DNA of 64,000 nucleotides from Bacteroidales bacterium (GCA_024681475.1 JAILAT010000001.1:62001-126000); one strand, 5' to 3'; shown: positions 20,006 to 30,424, counted from the stretch's first letter. The notes: generated from the letters alone by a model not told the origin. Numbers and translations are program-made.

Positions 20006-21235
20006 ATGAAAAAACAAGTGATAGTGTTGGCGCTGTGCGCAATGTTGCCCCTGACGGCGCTATGCCAGTCCAAGCAGAAGCACACCCAAGCCAGCAGCGA
20101 GCGGATGACCGAAATGTCCATACGTGGCGAGTGGATTGACCAACCCAGCGACAGCCCTAAATACCAGAGCGACAACGGCCATGAAACCCAAAAGATGGCA
20201 CAGCCCAAAGCCAAACGTGCGAAAAACGTCATCATCATCATCGGCGACGGCATGGGCACGGCACAAGTCTACTCCTCGATAGTAGCACAGCGCGGCAAAT
20301 CCAACTTCCTGCGTTTCCCCTTCTCAGGGTTCTCGCGCACCTACTCGAACAACAAATACACCACCGACTCGGGCGCCGGCGGCACGGCCATCGTCGGAGG
20401 CAAGAAGACCAACAACAAATTCGTCGGCATGGCTGCCGACAGCACCGACATACTCTCGTTCCTGGAACTGGCACATGCCCAAGGCATGGCCACAGGCTTT
20501 GTGGTGACCTGCAGCGTCCTCGACGCCACGCCGGCAAGCACCTACGGGACAGTGCCTTACCGCAAAATGTTCGACACACTGAGCGACCAGTTTTCGCATA
20601 TCCCCTTCGAGGTGATGATTGGCGGCGGCCTGCATGAGTTCCTGCCCGAGAACCGCAAGGACGGCAAGCACCCGCTCGACACGCTGGTGCAACGCGGCTA
20701 CGAAGTGGCCTACTCCCTCGACGCGCTGCGCAAAGCGCAGAGCAACAAGCTGGTAGCCTTGGTCAGCGAACCTTTCTACACGGAGCGTGCCTCGGTGCGC
20801 GGACCCCTGCTGCAGGTGGGCGTGGAGAAAGCGCTGAACATCCTGACGCAGAACAAAGAAGGCTTCGCCATGATGATCGAAGGCTCGCAGATAGACTGGG
20901 CATGCCACAACAACGATGCCGAGCACATGGCCGAGGAGATGGCCGACTTCGAAAAGATGCTGCAGATAGTGCTCGACTTCGCCGAGCGCGACGGCAACAC
21001 GCTGGTTGTCGTCACCGCCGACCATGAGACCGGCGGCCTGGTGCTGCTGAGCGGCGACATCGAGAAAGGTACCAACGAATGCAAATACATGACCGGCGAC
21101 CACTCCGGTGTGATGGTGCCCGTCTTCGCCTACGGCCCTGGCGCCGAGCAATTCTCAGGAATACAGAACAACACGGAAATATTCGCCAAATTGTTCAAAG
21201 CCATGGGCAAGACAATGCCCGCCACCAAGAAATAA
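20006..21235 (+). CDS. alkaline phosphatase family protein
   Basis: 409 aa; NVIIIIGDGMGTAQ, TTDSGAGGTAIVGGKKTNN (catalytic Ser), VVVTADHETGGLVLL. Confidence 0.92.
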   Translation: MKKQVIVLALCAMLPLTALCQSKQKHTQASSERMTEMSIRGEWIDQPSDSPKYQSDNGHETQKMAQPKAKRAKNVIIIIGDGMGTAQVYSSIVAQRGKSNFLRFPFSGFSRTYSNNKYTTDSGAGGTAIVGGKKTNNKFVGMAADSTDILSFLELAHAQGMATGFVVTCSVLDATPASTYGTVPYRKMFDTLSDQFSHIPFEVMIGGGLHEFLPENRKDGKHPLDTLVQRGYEVAYSLDALRKAQSNKLVALVSEPFYTERASVRGPLLQVGVEKALNILTQNKEGFAMMIEGSQIDWACHNNDAEHMAEEMADFEKMLQIVLDFAERDGNTLVVVTADHETGGLVLLSGDIEKGTNECKYMTGDHSGVMVPVFAYGPGAEQFSGIQNNTEIFAKLFKAMGKTMPATKK

Positions 21236-21255
21236 GTAAAGTGACTTTCAAGACC

Positions 21256-22059
21256 ATGAAGAGAAACATCCTGCTTATCATCATAGCGCTGGGCATGGCC
21301 CTGCCTGCCACGGCACAGATGAAGTTTACACAAGACACGCTGAAGTGTCCGCTGGTGGGCTTCAACTTCGGCACCGTGTTCCCCTCGGCCAAACTGTCGA
21401 GCGACGGGGGCATGTATGACCTGTACAAAGCGCCATACCTGAACTTCGGCCTCGACTTCGGATACAAATTCAAGAGCAACTGGATGGTGGAACTCGACGG
21501 CAACCTCATGTTCGGCAGCGACAACCTGAAAAACCGTGAGGCCCGCATGGGCGACCTCTACACCAACGACCACACGCCTATCATCATCGGCACCAACGGC
21601 ACCGACGCCGAGGTGACATGCCACAACCGTGCACTGATGCTGCGCGTAGGCGGAGGACGCATCTTCAAGGTGAACTCCCGCAACCCCAACTCGGGCATCG
21701 TGGGACGCGCCTACGTGGGATTGCTGCAGCAGAAGACCATCTTCGCCAAGAACGCGGTCAATGCCCCTCAGATCGACGGCGACTACTCACGACTGTATGA
21801 CCACAAACGCCGCGGACTGATGCTGACCGAGAGCGTCGGCTACTGGTTCATGAGCAACAAAGCCAACCTGGTGAACCTCTATGTGGCCTTCGAAGTGACA
21901 GAATGCTGGACCAGCCCCACCCGCAACTACGAGATTGACTACCTGATGGGGCTGCAGGGCAAAGACGAGAACAGCTACTTCGACCTGCTGTACACTTTGA
22001 AAGTGTGCTGGATGTTCCCCCTGAAAGGCAAAACAGCCTACGACCTTTACTACTATTAA
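21256..22059 (+). CDS. secreted/outer-membrane hypothetical protein
   Basis: Signal peptide MKRNILLIIIALGMALPATAQ at ATG 21256; beta-barrel-like alternating pattern; the longer ORF start at 21079 overlaps the phosphatase gene. Confidence 0.65.
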   Translation: MKRNILLIIIALGMALPATAQMKFTQDTLKCPLVGFNFGTVFPSAKLSSDGGMYDLYKAPYLNFGLDFGYKFKSNWMVELDGNLMFGSDNLKNREARMGDLYTNDHTPIIIGTNGTDAEVTCHNRALMLRVGGGRIFKVNSRNPNSGIVGRAYVGLLQQKTIFAKNAVNAPQIDGDYSRLYDHKRRGLMLTESVGYWFMSNKANLVNLYVAFEVTECWTSPTRNYEIDYLMGLQGKDENSYFDLLYTLKVCWMFPLKGKTAYDLYYY

Positions 22060-22128
22060 CAGAACAATGCAATCGTCTGACCGGGAGGTCTGCGAATCAA
22101 AAACAAACAATCCAATAACCCACAAGAC

Positions 22129-23655
22129 GTGTTAGGCTCCGCGATTCATAAAAACATCTATTATGCGCTCATACTCCTATTAGGCGGCTTCATGATATGC
22201 ACGAAGGGGCTCTCGTCTGTGGCATGGGTGCTGCTGCTGGTCAACTGGGTTTTCGAAGGCCGATGGCGCGAGAAATGGACTATGATGAAACAGAGCCGTC
22301 TGCTTCAGGCCATCGTCGTGTTCTTTGTCTTCCATCTGATAGCGCTGCTCTGGAGCAGCAACGTGCAGCAGGGAGTCTCCATCATCTTTGACTTGCTGCC
22401 ATTCTTTGTCGTCTCACTCATCGTCCTCACCTCCCCTATCCCTCAAGGACGTGTAAGACAAATGATTATCTTTGCATACGTCGGCACCGTTTTTGTGGTT
22501 TCCATCATCGGACTGGTGCGGTGGCTAACTATCCCCGACCTGCCACACCGCGAGATAGTGCCCTACATATCACACATTCGCTATTCGCTAAACTGCTGCA
22601 TGGCCATCTTCATTGTCTGCGCAACAATGCTCCGTGGCGGCAAGGCAATGCGATGGCTGGGCGTCGGAATCATGTCGTGGATGGTTTTCACGCTGGTCGT
22701 GCTTAACTCATACACCGGTTTGGCCGTCCTGCTGTGCGTGTCGCCTGTGGCCATCATCCATAGCCGCCGCTACAAGTTGCTCGCCATCTGGGGTACCATT
22801 GCCTGCACCCTCGCGTTGATAGTGTTTGCGGGATGCTGGTCCTACTACCATCTCTCGCCCCTGGCCCGGGAGCCCCTGAAGGCCACCACCCTCAACGGCC
22901 ATCCCTATACCCACCAACAGGATGGGATGATTGAGAACGGCAACTACGTGAACAACTATATCTGCTCCGAGGAGCTTCATTCCGAATGGTTGAGCCGTAC
23001 AGGTACCGAGGTGGAAAGCCTCAGCCCCTCCGGATACCCCATAGAGAAAGTGCTGATACGCTACCTCAACGCATTAAGTCTCACCAAAGACAGTGCTGGA
23101 GTTGCCGCCCTCAGCGACGCGCAGGTGGAAGAGATTCAGCGCGGCATAGAAAACCCGGTCTACCTCCATGGCCCGCAGGCGCGGAAGATGCTCTACGTGC
23201 TTCTCTTCGAATACGAGAACTACCGCTGTTTCAATGCTGTGGACGGCTTCTCGATGCTGCAGCGGTTTGAATTGTGGAAATGCGCCGGCAAGGTGTTTAT
23301 GGACCATTTCTGGTTCGGGACAGGCACTGGCGACATGATGGAGCAAATGCACCGCCAACATATCTCCGACAACTCGCCCCTGCTCAATCGAAACCTTACA
23401 CCCCACAACGAATACCTTACCATACTGGTGATGTTCGGCGCTGTGGGTTTCCTGATCATACTGGCGATGTTCCTACGTGCAATGCTGCCTAGTCGCGGCA
23501 CGTTGCGGCCATCCACACTGATGGTGGTGTGGGCAGCGACAGTGCTGCTGTCGTGCCTCACCGAGAACACCCCCAACACTCTCATCGGAGGACTCTTCTG
23601 CTCATGGTTCCTGATATTCAGGAATGACAACATAAATAAGGAATTGACATCGTGA
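22129..23655 (+). CDS. O-antigen ligase (Wzy/WaaL)-family membrane protein
   Basis: 508 aa polytopic protein with the Wzy_C-like segment FWFGTGTGDMMEQM...NLTPHNEYLTILVMFGAVGFLIIL; GTG start. Confidence 0.8.
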   Translation: MLGSAIHKNIYYALILLLGGFMICTKGLSSVAWVLLLVNWVFEGRWREKWTMMKQSRLLQAIVVFFVFHLIALLWSSNVQQGVSIIFDLLPFFVVSLIVLTSPIPQGRVRQMIIFAYVGTVFVVSIIGLVRWLTIPDLPHREIVPYISHIRYSLNCCMAIFIVCATMLRGGKAMRWLGVGIMSWMVFTLVVLNSYTGLAVLLCVSPVAIIHSRRYKLLAIWGTIACTLALIVFAGCWSYYHLSPLAREPLKATTLNGHPYTHQQDGMIENGNYVNNYICSEELHSEWLSRTGTEVESLSPSGYPIEKVLIRYLNALSLTKDSAGVAALSDAQVEEIQRGIENPVYLHGPQARKMLYVLLFEYENYRCFNAVDGFSMLQRFELWKCAGKVFMDHFWFGTGTGDMMEQMHRQHISDNSPLLNRNLTPHNEYLTILVMFGAVGFLIILAMFLRAMLPSRGTLRPSTLMVVWAATVLLSCLTENTPNTLIGGLFCSWFLIFRNDNINKELTS

Positions 23656-23662
23656 CAACCAG

Positions 23663-24541
23663 ATGGACGCAATAATAACATATGTCAACGGGCTGGACCC
23701 CGAATGGCAAGCCAATTACCGGCAATTTGCCCCCTCGACAGACAAGCTCAAACGTTTTCGAGACTGGGGCACGCTGCCCTATCTGCTACGCGGCATCGAG
23801 GCCAATATGCCTTTCGTGGAGAACATCTTTCTGGTGGTAGCCCGCGAGAGCCAAGTGCCACAATGGGTCGACCGTAGCAGGCTGAACATCGTGCTGCACA
23901 GCGACATCATCCCGCAGAACCTGCTGCCCGTGTTCAACAGCTGCACCATCGAGATGTTCCTGCACCGCACGCCCCGTTTGGCCGAAGAGTTCATCTACTT
24001 CAACGACGATATGTTTCCCCTCGCTCCCAGCAGCGCCGCGGACTTTTTCCCTGGCGGCAAGCCCTCCATCGGCATGTCGCGCCATCTCTTTGCCGGCAAC
24101 CTCTACAAGCAGCAATGCCGCACCTCCGACCGTATGGCCCGCAAAGCACTGGGGCTCAATCCGTCACTTCTTTTCTTGCGCCCGCAGCACATCTGCTCGC
24201 CCATGCTGAAATCACAATGCGAAGAGGCATACCAGAAGCTCGAAGCCGACATACTCGCCACCGCTTCGCCCCTCCGCACCGCCACGAACCCCAACCAGTA
24301 TCTTTTTCTGGACTATATGTACCACAAAGGACTGCTGACAGCGCGCAGACTGTCAAACAAACACATCTCGCAAGGCGTGTGGTCCGCAGAAAAGATTGCC
24401 CACTACATTGAGCATCCCCAGACCACACTCGCCTGCATCAACGACGTCGAAATGTCCGACGAACATTACAACGCCATGAAGCAAGCAATCCTCAACGCCT
24501 TCCAAAAAAAGTATCCCAACAAATCACAATACGAGCTATGA
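23663..24541 (+). CDS. Stealth-family (capsular polysaccharide phosphotransferase-like) protein
   Basis: 292 aa; CR1-like MDAIITYVNGLDPEW and CR2-like LPVFNSCTIEMFLHRTPRLAEEFIYFNDDMF. Confidence 0.75.
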   Translation: MDAIITYVNGLDPEWQANYRQFAPSTDKLKRFRDWGTLPYLLRGIEANMPFVENIFLVVARESQVPQWVDRSRLNIVLHSDIIPQNLLPVFNSCTIEMFLHRTPRLAEEFIYFNDDMFPLAPSSAADFFPGGKPSIGMSRHLFAGNLYKQQCRTSDRMARKALGLNPSLLFLRPQHICSPMLKSQCEEAYQKLEADILATASPLRTATNPNQYLFLDYMYHKGLLTARRLSNKHISQGVWSAEKIAHYIEHPQTTLACINDVEMSDEHYNAMKQAILNAFQKKYPNKSQYEL

Positions 24542-27500
24542 GTTTCCCTATCGATGCAGTGATAACCTGGGTAGACGGGGCCGACCCCGCCCATGCCGCC
24601 AAGATGCGAAAGTATGGTGGCAAATTCACCTTTGTTGACGACGATGTCGCCGGTTCGACACGCTATGCCAACAATGGTGAGATTTATCGCTGTGTGGCCT
24701 CAATACGAAAATACGCTCCCTTCATCAGGACCATCTTCATCGTCACCGACAACCAGGATCCCCACATCCCGGAAGGCAACATTCCTGTCGTGGTCGTCGA
24801 CCACAAGGACATCTTCCGCGGTCACGAAGAGCATCTGCCCGTGTTCAACTCTGTCGCCATCGAAACCATGACATGGCGCATCCCTGGCCTCGCAGAGCAC
24901 TACATTGAATTCAACGACGACTTCATGCTCTGCGCTCCTGCCACAAGAGAGGACTTCTTCGACCCTGACGGAGTGCCGGTGTGCTACACCAAGGTGTACT
25001 CCATGACCTATGTATGGCTGACCCGGATGATGAAGTTCCATGAGCATGGCCATAAAAAAGTGACTTTCAAAGGTCTGACACGAAACGGAGCCCTCCTTGC
25101 CGGCGCCAAGATGCACATGCTCAAGCTCTATCATACCCCCAGGGCTCTCAACCGCACTTTCTTCGAGCAATGGTTCGAGAAACACCCCGAGCAGATGGAG
25201 CGTAACATCTCATGCCGTTTTCGCGACGCCAACCAGTTCTCACCCGAGGAGGTATACTATGTGAGAGCGTGGAAACAGAAGAAGATCATCATCCGCAGCG
25301 CCAAGAAGCACATGTTCTATTTTGAGCCCAAGCCCAAAAAGGACTATGTGACCCGCAAGCTGGAGGAGTTGAAATCGGGCAATTGGAAATTCTGCTGCTT
25401 CAACTCGCTGGACCATGCCTCCGAGCATGACAGAGAACGCCTGCTGGACTGGATGGACAAGAATGTCAAGATGATGCTCGTGCTACTGCTGGCAGTCTTT
25501 ACGCTGACAGGATGCTCGAACCAGAGAAAATTCCTCCAGGCCGATGAGCGCACGCTGAACCGAGTCAACTACAACATCGAGATGGCCGACAGCACCTTGC
25601 AGCCCACCAAGGAAATACGCGACGCCCTCTCCGATGTGAAGCGATACACCCGCCAGAGGCCCAACAGCCGTGTACTCGGCTTCGGCCCAAGGTTGACAAT
25701 GCATATCTATTGCATGTCATCACCCCACGACACCAATTTTTTTCAAAACTATCTGCGTCGGCAGGGGCAGGCCCCAGTGATATACGACCCCGCAGCAGCG
25801 GCGCAGACAGCACAACAGATTGAATGGCTGCTGCAAACCAAGGGCTGCTTCGGCTCGACGGTGACCTACGACACCACACATCGCCGCAAATACGACGCCG
25901 ATGTCACCTACCATATCCGCGCTGCACAACGCTACATCATCAACGATGTCAGTTTCCATGCCGAATCGCGTGAGGTCAACACCCTGCTACAGGAATGGCA
26001 AAACGAGAGCCTGTTGCGGGTGGGCGACTGGTACGACCAAGACAAACTGGCACAAGAGCGCAGCCGTATCATCGACAAGCTACGTGAGAGCGGATACTTC
26101 CTGGCCTCCACCGACCTGGTGAGCTATGCGGTGGATTCCGCCTTCGAGGACCACAAGCTGAGCATCAGGCTACAGCTGCGAAACCCCGTCGTCACCAACA
26201 GCGACGGGAGCAGCCAGGCGGTAGCGCTGCGCAAGTTCCACGTTGACAACATCTACATCTACCCCAACTCGTCGGCGGCGACCAGCGGTCAGGGGGCCAC
26301 TTTCGACACGACGATATGCACCACCAAATTCCGCAACTGGCACACAGACTACAAGTTCCTCACCAACCAGCCCATGACACTCAAGCCCAAGGTGATAGCG
26401 CGCTCGCTATTCATCTTCGAAGGGCAGACCTACCGTGCCAACAACGTGGAACGCACCTACAATTCGCTGCTGAGTCTACGCAACTTCAAGTATATCAACA
26501 TCGAATACACCCAATCGCCCAACAGCAACGACAGCGTACCGCTGCTGGATGCCAAAGTGCGTCTGCTAAACGCCAAGAAACAGCGCCTTTCGGCATCGGT
26601 GGAGCTGAACAACTCATCACCCTTCGGCTCAAACTCCGAAGGACTGTCGGGTGGAGACTTCGGCATCGAGACAAAAGTCAACTACCAGAACAAGAACCTC
26701 TTCGGCGGTGCAGAGATATTCTCTGCCGAGTGGTCGCTGCTGATGGAGCTGCCCAAGTTCATCTTTAAAGACAACGACCAGAACGACGGGTCGCTGCGCA
26801 ACAACGTGTCGAGTTTTGAGCACGGCATCGACCTGTCGCTGGACCTGCCGACATTCCTTTTCCCTTTCACAGGCGACATCATGTGGCAACGTATGCGCCC
26901 GCACACAATCTTCACACTGGGTGCCAACTATCAGTATCGCAGCTACTTCGAGCGTCTGTTGGTCAACACAGGATTCGGCTACAGCTGGTTCAGCAACCAG
27001 CGCAGCCACCAGTTGCTGCCATTGGAGCTCACCTATGTACGTTTCTTCAACATCGACGACGATTTTCTGGCGCGTCTGGGCAATCTCTCCGATGCGCGAC
27101 TCAAATATCAGTACAGCAACCACTTCATCATGGATGCCCGCTACGACTACGTCTACAACACGCAGCTTTACAACACCCGCAAAGACTTCAACTATGTGCA
27201 CCTGTCGGTGGAGAGCGCCGGCAACCTGCTGGGACTGGTCAGTGCGGCGACCGACGCCACCAAGGACAGCACCGGCACCTACCAGGTCTTCGGAGTGCCC
27301 TACTCACAATATGTGCGCTTCAATGCTGAATACAAACACTATTTCTACGTGGGCAAGAAGTCGACATTTGTGACAAGGGTGATGGCAGGTTTCGGCCTCC
27401 CCTATCTCAACTCATCGGTAATGCCCTACGAAAAAAGCTTTTACGGCGGCGGCCCCACTACCATACGCGCATGGCATCTGCGCTATCTGGGGCCCGGCAC

Positions 27501-27867
27501 CTATCAGAGCGACGAAAGCAACATGCTGGAGCGCGTCGGCGATATGCAGCTGGTTCTCAACCTTGAACATCGTTTTCCGATGTTCTCCATCTTCGAAGGA
27601 GCCCTTTTCGCCGACATGGGCAACGTGTGGCTGTATCACGATTCCGAAGAGTTCCCCGGAGGGCAGTTCCGTCTGAAGGACTTCCCTTCGAACATCGCCT
27701 GCGGCATAGGCGTAGGACTGCGCGCCAACATCTCCATACTGACACTGCGTCTGGACAGCGCCATACCGCTCTACAACCCCGGCGAAGCCGCTGGGGCGCG
27801 CTGGCGTCCACAGCACTGGAAGCTGCGCCAGGTGACTCTCAACTTTGGTATCGACTATCCATTTTAA
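24538..27867 (+). CDS. fusion ORF: N-terminal Stealth-family domain (~aa 1-305) + C-terminal TamL/BamA-like outer membrane lipoprotein (~aa 306-1109)
   Basis: IDAVITWVDGADP...RYANNGEIYRCVASIRKYAPFIRTIFIVTDNQDP...LPVFNSVAIETMTWRIPGLAEHYIEFNDDF (Stealth CR1/CR2), then MMLVLLLAVFTLTGCSNQ (lipobox), POTRA-like region and surface-antigen barrel ending ...VTLNFGIDYPF. No stop between modules; ATG overlaps the upstream TGA (ATGA). Confidence 0.8.
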   Translation: MSFPIDAVITWVDGADPAHAAKMRKYGGKFTFVDDDVAGSTRYANNGEIYRCVASIRKYAPFIRTIFIVTDNQDPHIPEGNIPVVVVDHKDIFRGHEEHLPVFNSVAIETMTWRIPGLAEHYIEFNDDFMLCAPATREDFFDPDGVPVCYTKVYSMTYVWLTRMMKFHEHGHKKVTFKGLTRNGALLAGAKMHMLKLYHTPRALNRTFFEQWFEKHPEQMERNISCRFRDANQFSPEEVYYVRAWKQKKIIIRSAKKHMFYFEPKPKKDYVTRKLEELKSGNWKFCCFNSLDHASEHDRERLLDWMDKNVKMMLVLLLAVFTLTGCSNQRKFLQADERTLNRVNYNIEMADSTLQPTKEIRDALSDVKRYTRQRPNSRVLGFGPRLTMHIYCMSSPHDTNFFQNYLRRQGQAPVIYDPAAAAQTAQQIEWLLQTKGCFGSTVTYDTTHRRKYDADVTYHIRAAQRYIINDVSFHAESREVNTLLQEWQNESLLRVGDWYDQDKLAQERSRIIDKLRESGYFLASTDLVSYAVDSAFEDHKLSIRLQLRNPVVTNSDGSSQAVALRKFHVDNIYIYPNSSAATSGQGATFDTTICTTKFRNWHTDYKFLTNQPMTLKPKVIARSLFIFEGQTYRANNVERTYNSLLSLRNFKYINIEYTQSPNSNDSVPLLDAKVRLLNAKKQRLSASVELNNSSPFGSNSEGLSGGDFGIETKVNYQNKNLFGGAEIFSAEWSLLMELPKFIFKDNDQNDGSLRNNVSSFEHGIDLSLDLPTFLFPFTGDIMWQRMRPHTIFTLGANYQYRSYFERLLVNTGFGYSWFSNQRSHQLLPLELTYVRFFNIDDDFLARLGNLSDARLKYQYSNHFIMDARYDYVYNTQLYNTRKDFNYVHLSVESAGNLLGLVSAATDATKDSTGTYQVFGVPYSQYVRFNAEYKHYFYVGKKSTFVTRVMAGFGLPYLNSSVMPYEKSFYGGGPTTIRAWHLRYLGPGTYQSDESNMLERVGDMQLVLNLEHRFPMFSIFEGALFADMGNVWLYHDSEEFPGGQFRLKDFPSNIACGIGVGLRANISILTLRLDSAIPLYNPGEAAGARWRPQHWKLRQVTLNFGIDYPF

Positions 27868-27887
27868 AGAACTAATCACATATAATA

Positions 27888-28862
27888 ATGTATACATATA
27901 AAGAATTAACCGACATAGTGCAGCACATCTTCGCTGAAGAGAACTTCATTGGCGAACCCGCTGAACTCTACGAGCCGATAGACTACACGCTGGGTCTGGG
28001 TGGCAAAAGGCTGCGCCCAGTGCTGCTGTTGGCCGCCAACGACCTCTTTGGCGGAACGGTGGACAATGTCCGTGCCGAAGCAGTGGCCATCGAAATGTTC
28101 CACAACTTCACCCTGCTGCACGACGACCTGATGGACCAGTCGCCATTGCGCCGCGGCAAACCTACGGTCTACAAGAAATGGAACCCCAACACAGCCATCC
28201 TCTCCGGCGACGCCATGACAGCCATGGCATGGCGCTACATGCTGAAGAATGTGCATCAACGTCAGGCAGAGATTCTGGATGTCTTCAACGAGACCTGCAT
28301 GATGATATACGAAGGACAGCAATACGACATGAACTTCGAGACCCGCAACGATGTGACCATACCTGAATACATGGGGATGATCCGACTGAAAACCGCCGTT
28401 CTGCTGGCAGGAGCGCTGAAGATCGGTGCCCTTTGTGCCAATGCCGACGACGCGGCAATCGAAGCGCTTTACAATTTCGGTATCGAGACAGGCTTTGCCT
28501 TCCAACTGCGCGACGACCAGCTCGACGCATGGGGCGACACCGCCACTTTCGGCAAACAGACCGGCACAGATATCAAAGACAACAAAAAGACCTACCTCTA
28601 TCTGCGTGCGCTGGAAAAAGGTGACGCAAAACAGACGGAACGTCTGCGCACACTCTTCTCCAGCACCCCCGACGACCCCAGCGCCAAGATTGCCGAGGTG
28701 CTGGACATCTACGCCCAACTGAACATCGCCGACGACGTGGAGAAAGTCATTGCCGAGCACGAAGCTGCCGCACTACGACATTTGGAGACCGCCGAAAAGT
28801 TCACCGGCGAGGCCCTGACGCTTCGTCAAGTGGCCCAAAAACTGGCAGGAAGAAAGGTGTAA
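27888..28862 (+). CDS. polyprenyl (isoprenoid) diphosphate synthase
   Basis: 324 aa; GGKRLRPVLLL, first DDxxD-type LLHDDLMDQSPLRRGKPT, second Asp-rich FQLRDDQLD. Confidence 0.93.
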   Translation: MYTYKELTDIVQHIFAEENFIGEPAELYEPIDYTLGLGGKRLRPVLLLAANDLFGGTVDNVRAEAVAIEMFHNFTLLHDDLMDQSPLRRGKPTVYKKWNPNTAILSGDAMTAMAWRYMLKNVHQRQAEILDVFNETCMMIYEGQQYDMNFETRNDVTIPEYMGMIRLKTAVLLAGALKIGALCANADDAAIEALYNFGIETGFAFQLRDDQLDAWGDTATFGKQTGTDIKDNKKTYLYLRALEKGDAKQTERLRTLFSSTPDDPSAKIAEVLDIYAQLNIADDVEKVIAEHEAAALRHLETAEKFTGEALTLRQVAQKLAGRKV

Positions 28863-29012
28863 ATGACAAAAAATAACGCCCCAAATGTAGTTATCATTTG
28901 AACAATTCAATAGTACATTATAAATCAACACAATAGAACACCCATCAAAAAGAAAAAGTCAAGAAAAACGAAAAAAAATCAAAAAAAAATTTCCCAATTG
29001 GAAATATATTGC

Positions 29013-29020
29013 TAAATTTG
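29013..29020 (+). promoter_or_regulatory. putative -7 element (TAAATTTG) for the exbB operon
   Basis: TAnnTTTG match with TTTC 19 nt upstream; AT-rich leader before ATG 29084. Confidence 0.4.
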
Positions 29021-29083
29021 CAATGTATTGTAAAAGGCGAAAACCGAATTAACTAATTAATAATTAACACATTAAAATCAATC

Positions 29084-29917
29084 ATGAAAAAAGTAATTGC
29101 TTTAATGTCGGTAATTGGATTATTGACATTCACGAATTTCAACAGTGCAATGGCGCAGGGCAACAGCGCCAATGATGAAAACGTAGCAGTGACCACCGAG
29201 GAAGCCACCGCAGCTGACACCGTGGCCGTCGAGGCAGAGGTCGCCGAGGAGGCTACCACTACCGTTGCTGACGACGTCAAAGAGTCGAAAACCTTCCACC
29301 AGGTGCTGAAAGAGAAATACATCCAAGGTGGTGCAGGCTGGATGACCCCCGTGTTGGTCTGCTTGATTCTGGGTATGGCGCTTGTTATCGAGCGTATCAT
29401 CTACTTGAACATGTCGACCACCAATGTGAACCGTCTGCTCAGAGGCATTGAAGATCGCGTGCAGAAAGGCGACTACAATGGTGCTAAAGAGCTTTGCCGC
29501 AACACCCGTGGCCCCGTGGCCAGCATCTTCTATCAGGGTCTGGACCGCATGAACGAAGGTCTGGAGAACGTCGAGAAGGCCGTTACCGCCTATGGTGGTG
29601 TGCAGATGGCCCGCTTGGAGAACAACCTGACCTGGATTGCCCTGTTCATCGCCCTGGCTCCTTCCTTCGGATTCTTGGGCACTGTGATCGGTATGGTGAA
29701 GGCATTCGACGACATCGAGACCGCTGGTGATATCAGCCCGACCGTTGTGGCTGGTGGTATGAAGGTGGCTCTGTTGACGACTGTGTTCGGTCTTATCACC
29801 GCTATCATTCTTCAGATTTTCTACAACTACATCCTCACCAAAATCGAAGCTCTTGTTGCTCAGATGGAAGATGGTTCCATCACTTTCATGGACATCCTGA
29901 TCAAGAACAGAAAGTAA
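29084..29917 (+). CDS. exbB: MotA/TolQ/ExbB proton channel family protein
   Basis: 277 aa; N-terminal signal-like segment and acidic linker, then FLGTVIGMVKAFDDIETAGDISPTVVAGGMKVALLTTVFGLI. Confidence 0.92.
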   Translation: MKKVIALMSVIGLLTFTNFNSAMAQGNSANDENVAVTTEEATAADTVAVEAEVAEEATTTVADDVKESKTFHQVLKEKYIQGGAGWMTPVLVCLILGMALVIERIIYLNMSTTNVNRLLRGIEDRVQKGDYNGAKELCRNTRGPVASIFYQGLDRMNEGLENVEKAVTAYGGVQMARLENNLTWIALFIALAPSFGFLGTVIGMVKAFDDIETAGDISPTVVAGGMKVALLTTVFGLITAIILQIFYNYILTKIEALVAQMEDGSITFMDILIKNRK

Positions 29918-29971
29918 TAGTGTAAGGATATTAAAAAACTGATTTACTAACTTTTAAAATCCTTAGCTAAC

Positions 29972-30424
29972 ATGAAAGAATCATCAAGAAAACTGTTTAT
30001 GTGGTGCAGTTTGGCAGTAGGACTCATCGTGAGTATCCTCGCCATCGTTTTCGGCATCGCAAATAAAGATATCAGCACCTTGGATGCGGTTAAACAGGGA
30101 TGGGCATATGATATAGCTGCCGGTCTTCTGGCTCTATATATGATAATGTGCTTTGTGGCCATCATATTCTGGGCCATCCTAGCCATCATCAAGAAACCCA
30201 AAGGATTCCTGATCGCATTAGGTTGCATTGTCGTTGTTATCGGCCTCGCAGTATTGTTATCGTCGTTCGACAAGCCTATGGATATTGCCCTGCTGAACAA
30301 GTATGGCAACACTCCTGGTGAAGCACGACTCATCTCGATAGCCTGCTATTCGACCTATTTTATTGGAGCTGCAGCCATTGTGATGCTGCTCTTCTCCGAG
30401 ATTGCTAAAATCTTTAAAAAGTAA
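29972..30424 (+). CDS. small polytopic membrane protein of the exbB-exbD cluster
   Basis: 150 aa, three or more hydrophobic helices, located between exbB and exbD. Confidence 0.65.
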   Translation: MKESSRKLFMWCSLAVGLIVSILAIVFGIANKDISTLDAVKQGWAYDIAAGLLALYMIMCFVAIIFWAILAIIKKPKGFLIALGCIVVVIGLAVLLSSFDKPMDIALLNKYGNTPGEARLISIACYSTYFIGAAAIVMLLFSEIAKIFKK

